From Phocaeicola faecium (GTDB lineage Bacteria; Bacteroidota; Bacteroidia; Bacteroidales; Bacteroidaceae), in assembly GCF_014837055.1 (NCBI RefSeq), contig NZ_JACSPQ010000006.1, positions 248,001 through 312,000 of the forward strand: a stretch of DNA of 64,000 bases, read 5' to 3'. Below are positions 55,860-63,398 of this stretch, piece after piece (positions within the stretch are counted from its first letter, which is position 1; each line of letters starts with the position of its first letter). The translations under genes were made by a program, and so were the position numbers. The notes beneath the pieces were generated by a model. That model saw only the letters and a program-made list of their open reading frames with translations. It was not told the DNA's origin and did no database searches.

Positions 55860-55868
55860 GGGTATATT

Positions 55869-56096
55869 TCACATATCAGAATTTATCAGCCCTACATAGA
55901 AAAGGATAACACAGAGAATTGTGATAACCAGTGTTATGGAAGACCACTTTACGAGTAGTTTATCTCGTTTCATCGCTCCGTATACGACTCCGATGATAGA
56001 AGCGACAAATATTCCTGCCACAGCTCCGAAAATTCCTTGTACGGCAAATCCTACCAAGATGAGGATGCCCATTGTTATGAGAATATTTCGTTTCAT
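55869..56096 (-). CDS. small three-helix membrane protein
   Basis: 75 residues, almost entirely hydrophobic: KRNILITMGILILVGFAVQGI, FGAVAGIFVASIIGVVYGAM, then a KRDKLLVK loop and SSITLVITILCVILFYVGLI. Three membrane helices are likely, with positive charges at the N-terminus and between helices 2 and 3. No family is recognised. It starts 18 bases after the proC stop on the same strand, so it is probably co-transcribed. The hydrophobicity pattern and the spacing support a real gene. Confidence 0.65.
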   Translation of the reverse strand: MKRNILITMGILILVGFAVQGIFGAVAGIFVASIIGVVYGAMKRDKLLVKWSSITLVITILCVILFYVGLINSDM

Positions 56097-56114
56097 AGTC
56101 GACGGTTAATAAAG

Positions 56115-56888
56115 TTATACGCTTGCTTTCAGTGCCTTGATGACGGCAGAAGTAAAGCCTTCATGCTCCAGCGCGTTTACTCCTTTGATGGTAATTCCGC
56201 CCGGTGTAGTTACTTTCTCGATTTCCAGTACGGGGTGTGTATGTTCGTTTTTCAGCAATAACTGTGCAGCCCCTTCTACGGTTTGGGCTACCATTTTCAT
56301 TGCGTCGTTAGGGCGAATCCCCATTTCCACACCCGCTTGCATGGCTGCCTGTACATATTTTAATACGTAAGCGATACCGCAAGAAGTAAGTGCCGTGGCT
56401 GCAGCAAATTGTTTTTCTTCAATCAGAATGGCAAGTCCCATTTCGTTGAACAGGTCAATCATCATTTTTATCTGTTCGTCTGATGCGTTACGTGCCGCGA
56501 TGGGCGTCATGCTTGCACACTCAGCTATTGCCGTGTTGGGGATAACGCGGAATATCGGCATTTCGGGGTCGACGAAGTGGGCAAGGTTTTCGAATGTAAG
56601 TCCTGCTGCCACCGATACCAGTATTTGCGGCTGGCGCAGGCGCAGAGGCTTCAGTACTTCTTCCACTTTCCACGGTTTTACGGCAATAATTACAATGTCT
56701 GCTCCTTCGGCAGCCTCCTTGTTGCTGTTTGTAATATGAATATGGGGATGCTCTGCTTTCAGTAGGTCCAGCTTAGGCTGGCTGGGGTTAGATACAGTGA
56801 TTTCTTCCGCCTTGATGTAATGGCCGTTAGCCAGTCCGCGTGCGATGGCTCCGCCCATGTTGCCTGCTCCTATAATCGCTACTTTCAT
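56115..56888 (-). CDS. proC: pyrroline-5-carboxylate reductase
   Basis: 257 residues from the ATG at 56888 (MKVAIIGAGNMGGAIARGL). An in-frame extension to 57086 is longer than the family and precedes the promoter at 56914-56922. Rossmann motif GAGNMGG, then ADIVIIAVKPWKVEEVL, ILVSVAAGLTFENLAHFV, the signature IFRVIPNTAIAECASMT and the C-terminal QTVEGAAQLLL, VTTPGGITIKGVNALEHEGF. The last block is the ProC dimer/active-site signature. It makes proline from pyrroline-5-carboxylate with NAD(P)H. Confidence 0.96.
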   Translation of the reverse strand: MKVAIIGAGNMGGAIARGLANGHYIKAEEITVSNPSQPKLDLLKAEHPHIHITNSNKEAAEGADIVIIAVKPWKVEEVLKPLRLRQPQILVSVAAGLTFENLAHFVDPEMPIFRVIPNTAIAECASMTPIAARNASDEQIKMMIDLFNEMGLAILIEEKQFAAATALTSCGIAYVLKYVQAAMQAGVEMGIRPNDAMKMVAQTVEGAAQLLLKNEHTHPVLEIEKVTTPGGITIKGVNALEHEGFTSAVIKALKASV

Positions 56889-56913
56889 GATGTTTCCGCT
56901 TTTTATGTTTGTT

Positions 56914-56922
56914 ACAAATATA
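56914..56922 (-). promoter_or_regulatory. -7 box of proC
   Basis: On the minus strand TATATTTGT matches the consensus and lies 25 bases before the chosen start codon. Confidence 0.55.
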
Positions 56923-57051
56923 ATCGGAAAAGAAATAGGTTGGGCGCTTTGAGCCGATTTTTTCGCCGGAGGAAAGATTTTTTCAAATGAAGTCCGCAGT
57001 GTCTGACGGCAAGGGCGGTGAGGGGAGAGTGTGGGTAGGGCCGACGTCCGT

Positions 57052-57228
57052 TTACCAGAACTTGTTTTGTTCGGGGTTATACTCAAAACCAGCTTCTTTC
57101 AGGCGGCTGACAATGTCGTCTTTACTCACATGGAGGTCTTCACACAGCGCGTCGAGCGAAGGATAAAAGTCGCGCAGCTTCATGTTTACCACGCTGAACA
57201 ACATCATGGGGTCTTTCGGTAATTCCAT
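57052..57228 (-). CDS. DUF4250 domain-containing small protein
   Basis: A 58-residue gene found by reading the minus strand. The protein starts MELPKDPMMLFSVVNMKLRD and continues with FYPSLDALCEDLHVSKDDIV, then SRLKEAGFEYNPEQNKFW. The L-P-K-D-P-x-M-L-x-S-V-V-N-M-K-L-R-D opening, the SLDALCEDL helix and GFEYN-x-E-x-N-x-F end are the DUF4250 pattern. Function is unknown. It has its own -7 box (57256-57264) and is 163 bases upstream of proC on the same strand. Confidence 0.88.
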   Translation of the reverse strand: MELPKDPMMLFSVVNMKLRDFYPSLDALCEDLHVSKDDIVSRLKEAGFEYNPEQNKFW

Positions 57229-57255
57229 ATTCTTTCTCAGTTAATTGTTTCGGGG

Positions 57256-57264
57256 GCAAAATTA
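57256..57264 (-). promoter_or_regulatory. -7 box of the DUF4250 gene
   Basis: On the minus strand TAATTTTGC, a full consensus match, 27 bases before the start codon. Confidence 0.55.
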
Positions 57265-57399
57265 CAAAATATCCCGTTCCGTTATTCGCTTCGGCGCGAA
57301 TTTTTCGACAGTGCGCCACACGGATTGGAAAATAGGGAATATTCATGAAATAAATACTAAAGTTTCGGCCGCAAGTCCTGTCAAATCAGGAAAAAGCAT

Positions 57400-57408
57400 T
57401 ACCTTTGT
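57400..57408 (+). promoter_or_regulatory. -7 box of purB
   Basis: TACCTTTGT matches TAnnTTTG plus pyrimidine, 44 bases before the purB start. Confidence 0.55.
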
Positions 57409-57452
57409 AACCTAAAATTTACGAGGTTATACAGATATCAAATCTTAAAAAT

Positions 57453-58802
57453 ATGATGGAACTTGATTTACTCACTGCCGTATCTCCCATCGACGGACGA
57501 TACAGGGGCAAAGCGGGAGCTTTGGCTGCCTATTTTTCAGAATATGCACTGATTAAATACCGCGTGCGAGTAGAAATAGAATATTTTATCGCACTTTGCG
57601 AGTTGCCGTTGCCGCAACTGCAAGGGTTGGATTGCGCTCGCTTTGAGCAGTTGCGCGACATTTACCGCAACTTCTCGGAAGCCGATGCAGCGCGCATCAA
57701 AGAAATAGAGAGCGTGACGAACCACGACGTAAAGGCTGTGGAGTATTTCATAAAAGAGCAGTTCGACAAGTTGGGCGGACTGGAGGCTTATAAAGAGTTT
57801 ATCCATTTCGGACTCACTTCGCAGGATATCAATAATACTTCTGTACCCTTGTCGATAAAAGATGCGTTGGAAGAAGTGTATTATCCGCAGCTTCAGAAGC
57901 TGATAGACCAGCTTACGGCTTATGCCGAAGAGTGGAAAGATATTCCTATGTTGGCTAAAACTCACGGACAGCCGGCTTCTCCCACTCGCTTGGGAAAAGA
58001 AATCATGGTGTTCGCATACCGCTTGAACCGCCAGTTGGCAGTGTTGAAAGCTTGTCCGATTACCGCAAAATTCGGTGGGGCAACGGGTAACTACAACGCC
58101 CATCATGTGGCTTATCCGGCATACGACTGGAAAGCATTCGGTAATAAATTTGTAGCCGAGAAATTGGGCTTGGAACGCGAAGAATATACCACTCAGATTT
58201 CGAATTACGACAATTTGGGAGCCATATTCGATGCCATGAAGCGTATCAATACCATCATGATAGACATGAACCGCGACTTCTGGCAATATATTTCGATGGA
58301 ATATTTCAAACAGAAGATTAAAGCAGGTGAAGTAGGCTCAAGCGCAATGCCTCATAAAGTAAATCCTATCGACTTTGAAAATGCTGAAGGAAACTTGGGT
58401 GTGGCAAATGCCATTCTTGAACATTTGTCAACCAAGCTGCCGGTGTCTCGTTTGCAGCGCGATTTGACCGACTCGACTGTATTGCGCAATGTAGGCGTTC
58501 CGTTCGGGCATACCTTGATTGCCATTCAGAGTTCGCTGAAAGGACTGGGCAAACTGTTGCTGAACGAGCATAAGATTTACGAAGACTTAGACAACTGCTG
58601 GAGCGTGGTGGCAGAGGCCATTCAAACCATTCTGCGCCGCGAGGCTTACCCGCATCCGTATGAAGCACTGAAAGCGCTTACTCGGACTAACCAAGCCATC
58701 AACGAAGCATCTATCAAAGAATTTATCGAAACACTGAACGTTAGCGAAGAAATAAAAAAAGAACTGCGTGCGATTACGCCGCATAACTATACAGGCATGT
58801 AA
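57453..58802 (+). CDS. purB: adenylosuccinate lyase
   Basis: 449 residues, the length of the E. coli-type enzyme. LLTAVSPIDGRYRGKAGALAAYFSEYALIKYRV opens the protein. TNHDVKAVEYFIKE, THGQPASPTRLGKE (catalytic His region) and the fumarase/aspartase superfamily signature GSSAMPHKVNPIDFENAEG (flexible catalytic loop) follow. It ends RAITPHNYTG. The enzyme acts twice in purine synthesis, releasing fumarate from SAICAR and from adenylosuccinate. An ATG is followed at once by a second ATG, so the start could be one codon later. Confidence 0.97.
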   Translation: MMELDLLTAVSPIDGRYRGKAGALAAYFSEYALIKYRVRVEIEYFIALCELPLPQLQGLDCARFEQLRDIYRNFSEADAARIKEIESVTNHDVKAVEYFIKEQFDKLGGLEAYKEFIHFGLTSQDINNTSVPLSIKDALEEVYYPQLQKLIDQLTAYAEEWKDIPMLAKTHGQPASPTRLGKEIMVFAYRLNRQLAVLKACPITAKFGGATGNYNAHHVAYPAYDWKAFGNKFVAEKLGLEREEYTTQISNYDNLGAIFDAMKRINTIMIDMNRDFWQYISMEYFKQKIKAGEVGSSAMPHKVNPIDFENAEGNLGVANAILEHLSTKLPVSRLQRDLTDSTVLRNVGVPFGHTLIAIQSSLKGLGKLLLNEHKIYEDLDNCWSVVAEAIQTILRREAYPHPYEALKALTRTNQAINEASIKEFIETLNVSEEIKKELRAITPHNYTGM

Positions 58803-58859
58803 TAAAATGATTTACCCCGAGAGGGGGATGATAAATAAAAACTAAACAGTAAAAAGATT

Positions 58860-60107
58860 ATGGAAGAAAAAGAGAACAGACAGGAAGGCGGATACAGCCG
58901 TTCTAACCGTGATGGTTACAAGTCTTACAACAACAGAGAAGGTTATAACAGAAACAATCGTTATGAAGGCGGAAGCTACGGACGTCGCCCGAATTACAAC
59001 AACGACAGAAATGAGCGTCCGTATCGTTCTTCGTATAATCCGCGCTTTAACAACAACGACGGCGAAAACCGTCAGCAGCGCAATTACGGCGAACGCCCGT
59101 ATCGTCCGCGTTATAATAATGCGGAAGGTGGAGAGCAACGCCCGTTCCGTCCGCGCTTTAACAATGCGGAAGGTGGAGAACAACGCCCGTATCGCCCGCG
59201 TTATAACAGCGGACAGCAAAACGATAACGGCTATCGTCCGCAGTATCGTCCGCGGTTCAACAATGAAAATCAAGGAGGTTATGGTCGCCCGCAAGGAGGA
59301 TATCGTCCGCGTACTGCCGATTATAACCCGAACGCCAAGTACAGCAAGAAGAAACAGATAGAATATAAAGATATACTGACCGACCCGAACGAACCGATAC
59401 GTTTGAACAAGTTTTTGGCTAACGCAGGTATCTGTTCGCGTCGTGAAGCAGACGAATATATCACCGCAGGTGTGGTATCGGTAAACGGTGAAGTGGTAAC
59501 AGAACTGGGAACCAAAATCAAACGTACCGACGAAGTGAAGTTCCACGATCAGCCTGTATCTATCGAACGTAAGGTGTATGTGCTGCTTAATAAGCCTAAA
59601 GACTGTGTGACTACCTCCGATGACCCGCAAGAACGTAAAACCGTGATGGATTTGGTAAAAGGAGCTTGTAAGGAACGCATCTACCCGGTAGGCCGTCTCG
59701 ACCGCAATACTACTGGTGTGCTGCTGCTCACAAACGATGGCGATTTGGCTTCTAAGCTGACTCACCCGAAGTTCTTGAAAAAGAAAATCTATCATGTATA
59801 TTGTGATAAAAACGTAACGAAGGCAGACCTTGATAAGATTGTTGCCGGAATTACGCTCGACGATGGCGAAATCCATGCCGATGCCGTAAGCTATGCTTCG
59901 GATACAGACAAATCACAAGTAGGTATCGAGATTCACTCAGGTAAGAACCGTATCGTCCGCCGTATCTTTGAATCGCTGGGATATCGTGTGGTGAAGCTCG
60001 ACCGCGTTTATTTTGCCGGACTTACCAAAAAGGGATTGCGTCGGGGCGACTGGCGTTACCTCACCGAAAAAGAAGTCAACATACTCCGCATGGGGTCTTT
60101 TGAATAA
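58860..60107 (+). CDS. RsuA/RluB-family pseudouridine synthase with long disordered N-terminal region
   Basis: 415 residues. Residues 1 to about 165 are low-complexity Arg/Asn/Tyr/Gly/Pro-rich sequence. They contain a near-perfect 15-residue tandem repeat ([15 protein letters not shown]) and many RPR/RPY motifs, likely disordered and RNA-binding. Then comes an S4 domain ([22 protein letters not shown]). The catalytic domain follows with YPVGRLD281[13 protein letters not shown] (catalytic Asp), [12 protein letters not shown] and [20 protein letters not shown]. It should modify 23S or 16S rRNA uridines. Extended heads of this type are frequent in Bacteroidetes relatives. asnS follows 20 bases later. 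Confidence 0.93.
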   Translation: MEEKENRQEGGYSRSNRDGYKSYNNREGYNRNNRYEGGSYGRRPNYNNDRNERPYRSSYNPRFNNNDGENRQQRNYGERPYRPRYNNAEGGEQRPFRPRFNNAEGGEQRPYRPRYNSGQQNDNGYRPQYRPRFNNENQGGYGRPQGGYRPRTADYNPNAKYSKKKQIEYKDILTDPNEPIRLNKFLANAGICSRREADEYITAGVVSVNGEVVTELGTKIKRTDEVKFHDQPVSIERKVYVLLNKPKDCVTTSDDPQERKTVMDLVKGACKERIYPVGRLDRNTTGVLLLTNDGDLASKLTHPKFLKKKIYHVYCDKNVTKADLDKIVAGITLDDGEIHADAVSYASDTDKSQVGIEIHSGKNRIVRRIFESLGYRVVKLDRVYFAGLTKKGLRRGDWRYLTEKEVNILRMGSFE

Positions 60108-60127
60108 TTGATAAAAATAAACTTGAA

Positions 60128-61531
60128 ATGGAAACAATTCGTAGAACAAAAATTGTTGACCTGCTGAAACGCCGCGACTTCGGCAGCATGGTCAACGTAA
60201 AAGGATGGGTTCGTACCCGCCGTGGCAGCAAACAAGTAAACTTTATTGCCCTGAATGACGGTTCTACTATAAATAATGTGCAGGTTGTAGTAGATCTTGC
60301 AAACTTTGATGAGGAACTGTTGAAACAGGTTACTACCGGTTCGTGTCTGAGCGTGAACGGCGAGTTGGTAGAATCGGTAGGAGCAGGACAGGCTTGCGAA
60401 ATTCAGGCACGCGCCATCGAGGTGCTCGGAGTATGTGACAACACGTATCCGCTTCAGAAGAAAGGACATTCTATGGAATTTCTTCGCGAAATAGCACATC
60501 TCCGTCCGCGTACCAACACCTTCGGAGCCGTATTCCGTATCCGTCATAACATGGCTATTGCCATCCATAAGTTCTTCCATGACCGTGGTTTCTTCTATTT
60601 CCACACACCGATTATCACGGCGTCGGACTGTGAAGGAGCAGGTCAGATGTTTCAGGTTACTACGATGAACCTTTACGATTTGAAAAAGAACGAAAACGGT
60701 TCGATTATCTACGACGACGATTTCTTCGGAAAACAAACCAGCCTGACGGTGTCCGGTCAGTTGGAAGGAGAGCTGGCAGCAACGGCATTGGGAGCCATCT
60801 ATACATTTGGTCCTACATTCCGCGCCGAAAACTCGAACACACCCCGCCACTTGGCTGAGTTCTGGATGATAGAACCTGAGGTTGCGTTTAACGACATCAA
60901 CGATAACATGGATTTGGCAGAGGAATTCATTAAATATTGTGTACAGTGGGCATTAGACAACTGTTACGACGATGTGAAATTCCTGAACGATATGTTCGAC
61001 AAAGGTTTGATTGAACGCCTGCAAGGTGTATTGAAAGAGACCTTTGTACGCCTGCCTTACACGGAAGGAATTAAAATACTGGAAGAAGCCGTAGCCAACG
61101 GACATAAGTTTGAATTCCCTGTATATTGGGGAGTGGATTTGGCTTCGGAACATGAACGTTACTTGGTAGAAGACCATTTCAAACGTCCGGTAATCCTGAC
61201 CGACTACCCGAAAGAAATCAAGGCATTCTACATGAAGCAGAACGATGACGGAAAGACTGTACGCGCCATGGATGTCTTGTTCCCGAAAATCGGAGAAATC
61301 ATCGGCGGTTCGGAACGTGAGGCAGACTACAACAAACTGCTGACTCGCATTCAGGAATTGAATATTCCGATGAAAGACATGTGGTGGTATCTGGATACAC
61401 GTAAGTACGGATCATGTCCTCATTCAGGATTCGGCTTGGGATTCGAGCGTCTGTTGCTGTTCGTTACCGGTATGGCGAATATCCGCGACGTAATACCTTT
61501 CCCGCGTACCCCGCGTAATGCAGAGTTTTAA
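60128..61531 (+). CDS. asnS: asparaginyl-tRNA synthetase
   Basis: 467 residues. The N-terminal OB-fold anticodon domain reads [28 protein letters not shown]. Class II motif 2 carries [22 protein letters not shown], and motif 3 reads [29 protein letters not shown]. FxTPIIT-type [22 protein letters not shown] marks AsnRS rather than AspRS. It charges tRNA-Asn directly, so the transamidation route is not needed for Asn. It is probably co-transcribed with the pseudouridine synthase. Confidence 0.97.
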   Translation: METIRRTKIVDLLKRRDFGSMVNVKGWVRTRRGSKQVNFIALNDGSTINNVQVVVDLANFDEELLKQVTTGSCLSVNGELVESVGAGQACEIQARAIEVLGVCDNTYPLQKKGHSMEFLREIAHLRPRTNTFGAVFRIRHNMAIAIHKFFHDRGFFYFHTPIITASDCEGAGQMFQVTTMNLYDLKKNENGSIIYDDDFFGKQTSLTVSGQLEGELAATALGAIYTFGPTFRAENSNTPRHLAEFWMIEPEVAFNDINDNMDLAEEFIKYCVQWALDNCYDDVKFLNDMFDKGLIERLQGVLKETFVRLPYTEGIKILEEAVANGHKFEFPVYWGVDLASEHERYLVEDHFKRPVILTDYPKEIKAFYMKQNDDGKTVRAMDVLFPKIGEIIGGSEREADYNKLLTRIQELNIPMKDMWWYLDTRKYGSCPHSGFGLGFERLLLFVTGMANIRDVIPFPRTPRNAEF

Positions 61532-61588
61532 TACTCAGGACTTTATTGTTTCCTGATAAAGGAAGATATTCACCCTCCGTATGCATTG

Positions 61589-61678
61589 AAAAACACTACC
61601 GTTAGTGTAGGGCATCGCAAGCGGATGAGTTACTTAATTCTACCCATAGGACACGGTTGTCCTATGGGTAGAATTTTT
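61589..61678 (-). repeat. dispersed CCGCATGA repeat, copy E (best preserved)
   Basis: AATTCTACCCATAGGACA (61636-61653) and its exact reverse complement (61658-61675) form an 18-bp perfect stem with a 4-base loop. The core on the minus strand is CATCCGCTTGCG (61615-61626). The terminal hairpin CACTA-ACGG-TAGTG is followed by TTTTT on the minus strand. A T-run also follows the first stem on the plus strand, where it could terminate asnS transcripts. Confidence 0.85.
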
Positions 61679-61705
61679 TATGCCTTACAGCAGCGTTTGA
61701 AAACG

Positions 61706-61721
61706 ATTTAAACAGGCTCTT
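61706..61721 (-). repeat. half copy of the AGAGCCTGTTTAAATC repeat
   Basis: On the minus strand AGAGCCTGTTTAAATC matches one arm of the hairpins at 9807-9855 and 51738-51782. No partner arm is present nearby. Confidence 0.5.
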
Positions 61722-61765
61722 TGAAAAAATACTAATAAAAGTAGCGAGCTTTCAAAATAAATGCT

Positions 61766-61773
61766 TATATTTG
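61766..61773 (+). promoter_or_regulatory. -7 box of the DUF4488 gene
   Basis: TATATTTG matches TAnnTTTG and lies 40 bases before the ATG at 61814, supporting that start over an upstream TTG at 61787. Confidence 0.45.
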
Positions 61774-61813
61774 AATATCAACTCGATTGGATTGTAAACC
61801 AAAAAGCAATATT

Positions 61814-62305
61814 ATGAAAGTCCGTCATTTTTTCCTGTTAGCAGCGATGTTGCTTACTGCTGTCGGTAGTTTGGCAGCTCAGGATATTCAAGAAAAAAGG
61901 CCGATAAATTTGAGCGGCGTATGGCAAATGTGTTTTTACAGTTCTGCTTCTCCCGATATTCCCGGTGAGTTAAAGACCAGTAACTCTTTGAAAATTCTTT
62001 CCGAAGACGGTTGCTTTACTAATGTTGTCATGATGCAGACCGGAGCCGTTGTTATCGGTTATGGTACGTATGACGTGAAAGACGGTAAAGTGTATAACGA
62101 GTATGTGACGAGAAACATTCACCTGCCTCAGTTGAATGGGCAGATTAATGAAATGTATTTTACGTTAGAAGATGATGGCGATTTAATGTATGTCAAGTAT
62201 TACCTAACCAAAGATGCGGATGGTAATAAAATAGATTCTTGGCAACATGAAATTTGGAAACGTGTAACAATGCCTGATACATATCCAAGTAACATTGTCC
62301 GTTAA
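61814..62305 (+). CDS. DUF4488 domain-containing exported protein
   Basis: 163 residues from the ATG at 61814. The signal peptide MKVRHFFLLAAMLLTAVGSLAAQ precedes a mature part with INLSGVWQMCFY, LKILSEDGCFTNVVMM, VIGYGTYDVKDGKVYNEYV, QLNGQINEMYFTLEDDGDLMYVKYYL and a final EIWKRV. This follows the DUF4488 lipocalin-like pattern seen in Bacteroides. The protein should be periplasmic or outer-membrane associated. The function is unknown. It is monocistronic between repeat copy E and a strong terminator. Confidence 0.85.
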   Translation: MKVRHFFLLAAMLLTAVGSLAAQDIQEKRPINLSGVWQMCFYSSASPDIPGELKTSNSLKILSEDGCFTNVVMMQTGAVVIGYGTYDVKDGKVYNEYVTRNIHLPQLNGQINEMYFTLEDDGDLMYVKYYLTKDADGNKIDSWQHEIWKRVTMPDTYPSNIVR

Positions 62306-62311
62306 TAAAAG

Positions 62312-62345
62312 CGAGGCTGCTTCATTCCCGAAGTAGCCTCGTTTT
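62312..62345. terminator. terminator between DUF4488 and thiL
   Basis: CGAGGCTGCTTC and GAAGTAGCCTCG form a 12-bp stem with one G-U pair, followed by TTTTATTT on the plus strand. It separates convergent genes. Confidence 0.9.
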
Positions 62346-62357
62346 ATTTGACAGCTA

Positions 62358-63395
62358 TTATTTCTGTAAAGGATTCCAGCCCTGCGCTTTAATCTCCAAT
62401 TCATTGCCGTCGCGGGTAACCAAGACATTGCCCAGCTCCGGTTTGGTGATGTGCCCGATAACTTTCACGTCCTTTATCTGAGATACCTTTTCGTGGTCTG
62501 TTAGTGGAACGGTAAACAGAAGTTCATAATCTTCGCCGCCGTTTAGGGCGCATGTCGTAAGATTCATGTTAAATTCCTCTGCCATCACAGCCGTTTGATA
62601 GTCTATTGGGATACGGTCTTCGTAAATGCGGCATCCCGTATGGCTCTGTGAACAAATGTGCATCAGTTCCGAAGACAATCCGTCCGATATATCCATCATG
62701 GCAGTAGGTTTGATGCCTGCCTTGCCTAAAGCCTCTATGATATCTTTTCGGGCTTCGGGCTTCAATAAGCGTTCCAGCAGGTATTCCTTTCCGGCAAAAT
62801 CCGGCTGAACATCTTTTTCTCCCTGAAACACAGCTTTCTCACGTTCCATGAGCTGAAGCCCCATATACGCCGCACCCAAATCTCCGCTTACGCAAATCAG
62901 GTCGGTCTCTTTGGCTCCGTTCCGGTAAACCACCTTGTCTTTGTCAGCTTCGCCGATACAGGTTATTGAAATTGCCAGCCCCGTAACCGAAGAAGTGGTG
63001 TCTCCGCCTACAATGTCTACCTGATGCAACTGGCAGGCGAGCTTTACTCCTTCGTAAAAATCCTCTAAGTCTTCAATGCAGAAACGTTTCGAAACAGCCA
63101 GCGATATGGTAATCTGTTTCGGGGTTCCGTTCATCGCATAGATATCAGAGAAATTAACCATTGCCGACTTATAGCCCAGATGTTTCAGCGGAGTGTATAC
63201 CAAGTCGAAATGAACCCCTTCCATCAGCAGGTCTGTGGTTACCAGTACCTGTTTCTCTGCGAATTCCAATACGGCAGCATCGTCACCTACCCCGTATTTG
63301 CTCTCATTGTTTTGCAGCGTGATATCCTGAGTGAGGTGTTTGATAAGTCCGAACTCCCCTAAGGTTGAGATTTCTGTTCTATTTCCTTCGTGCAT
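62358..63395 (-). CDS. thiL: thiamine-phosphate kinase
   Basis: 345 residues. GEFGLIKHLTQ opens the protein, and the PurM/ThiL-type ATP-binding motif YGVGDDAAVLE follows. TTDLLMEGVHFDL, KSAMVNFSDIYAMNG, VDIVGGDTT, ICVSGDLGAAYMGLQLMERE and MDISDGLSSELMHICSQS are the family blocks that bind ATP/Mg and thiamine phosphate. It makes thiamine diphosphate in the last step of the pathway. It starts 3 bases after the stop of the upstream purine nucleoside phosphorylase gene, so the two form an operon. Confidence 0.95.
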   Translation of the reverse strand: MHEGNRTEISTLGEFGLIKHLTQDITLQNNESKYGVGDDAAVLEFAEKQVLVTTDLLMEGVHFDLVYTPLKHLGYKSAMVNFSDIYAMNGTPKQITISLAVSKRFCIEDLEDFYEGVKLACQLHQVDIVGGDTTSSVTGLAISITCIGEADKDKVVYRNGAKETDLICVSGDLGAAYMGLQLMEREKAVFQGEKDVQPDFAGKEYLLERLLKPEARKDIIEALGKAGIKPTAMMDISDGLSSELMHICSQSHTGCRIYEDRIPIDYQTAVMAEEFNMNLTTCALNGGEDYELLFTVPLTDHEKVSQIKDVKVIGHITKPELGNVLVTRDGNELEIKAQGWNPLQK

Positions 63396-63398
63396 AAT

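Larger units (their letters stand above)
55397..55868. other. repeat-rich gene-free stretch
   Basis: No gene is supported. In order: the GntR promoter/operator (55406-55426), a T-run hairpin acting on the minus strand (55435-55497), a 190-bp foldback element (55506-55695), and copy D of the dispersed repeat (55772-55859). Confidence 0.75.

Noticed and set aside
59090-59215. Possible CRISPR-like array
   Set aside because: The repeats are contiguous 45-bp coding units in frame within the pseudouridine synthase head, with no spacers.
58842-59876. 344-codon open frame antisense to the pseudouridine synthase
   Set aside because: The Ile/Arg/Thr-rich repetitive translation is the complement of the Arg/Asn/Tyr-rich head of the real gene.
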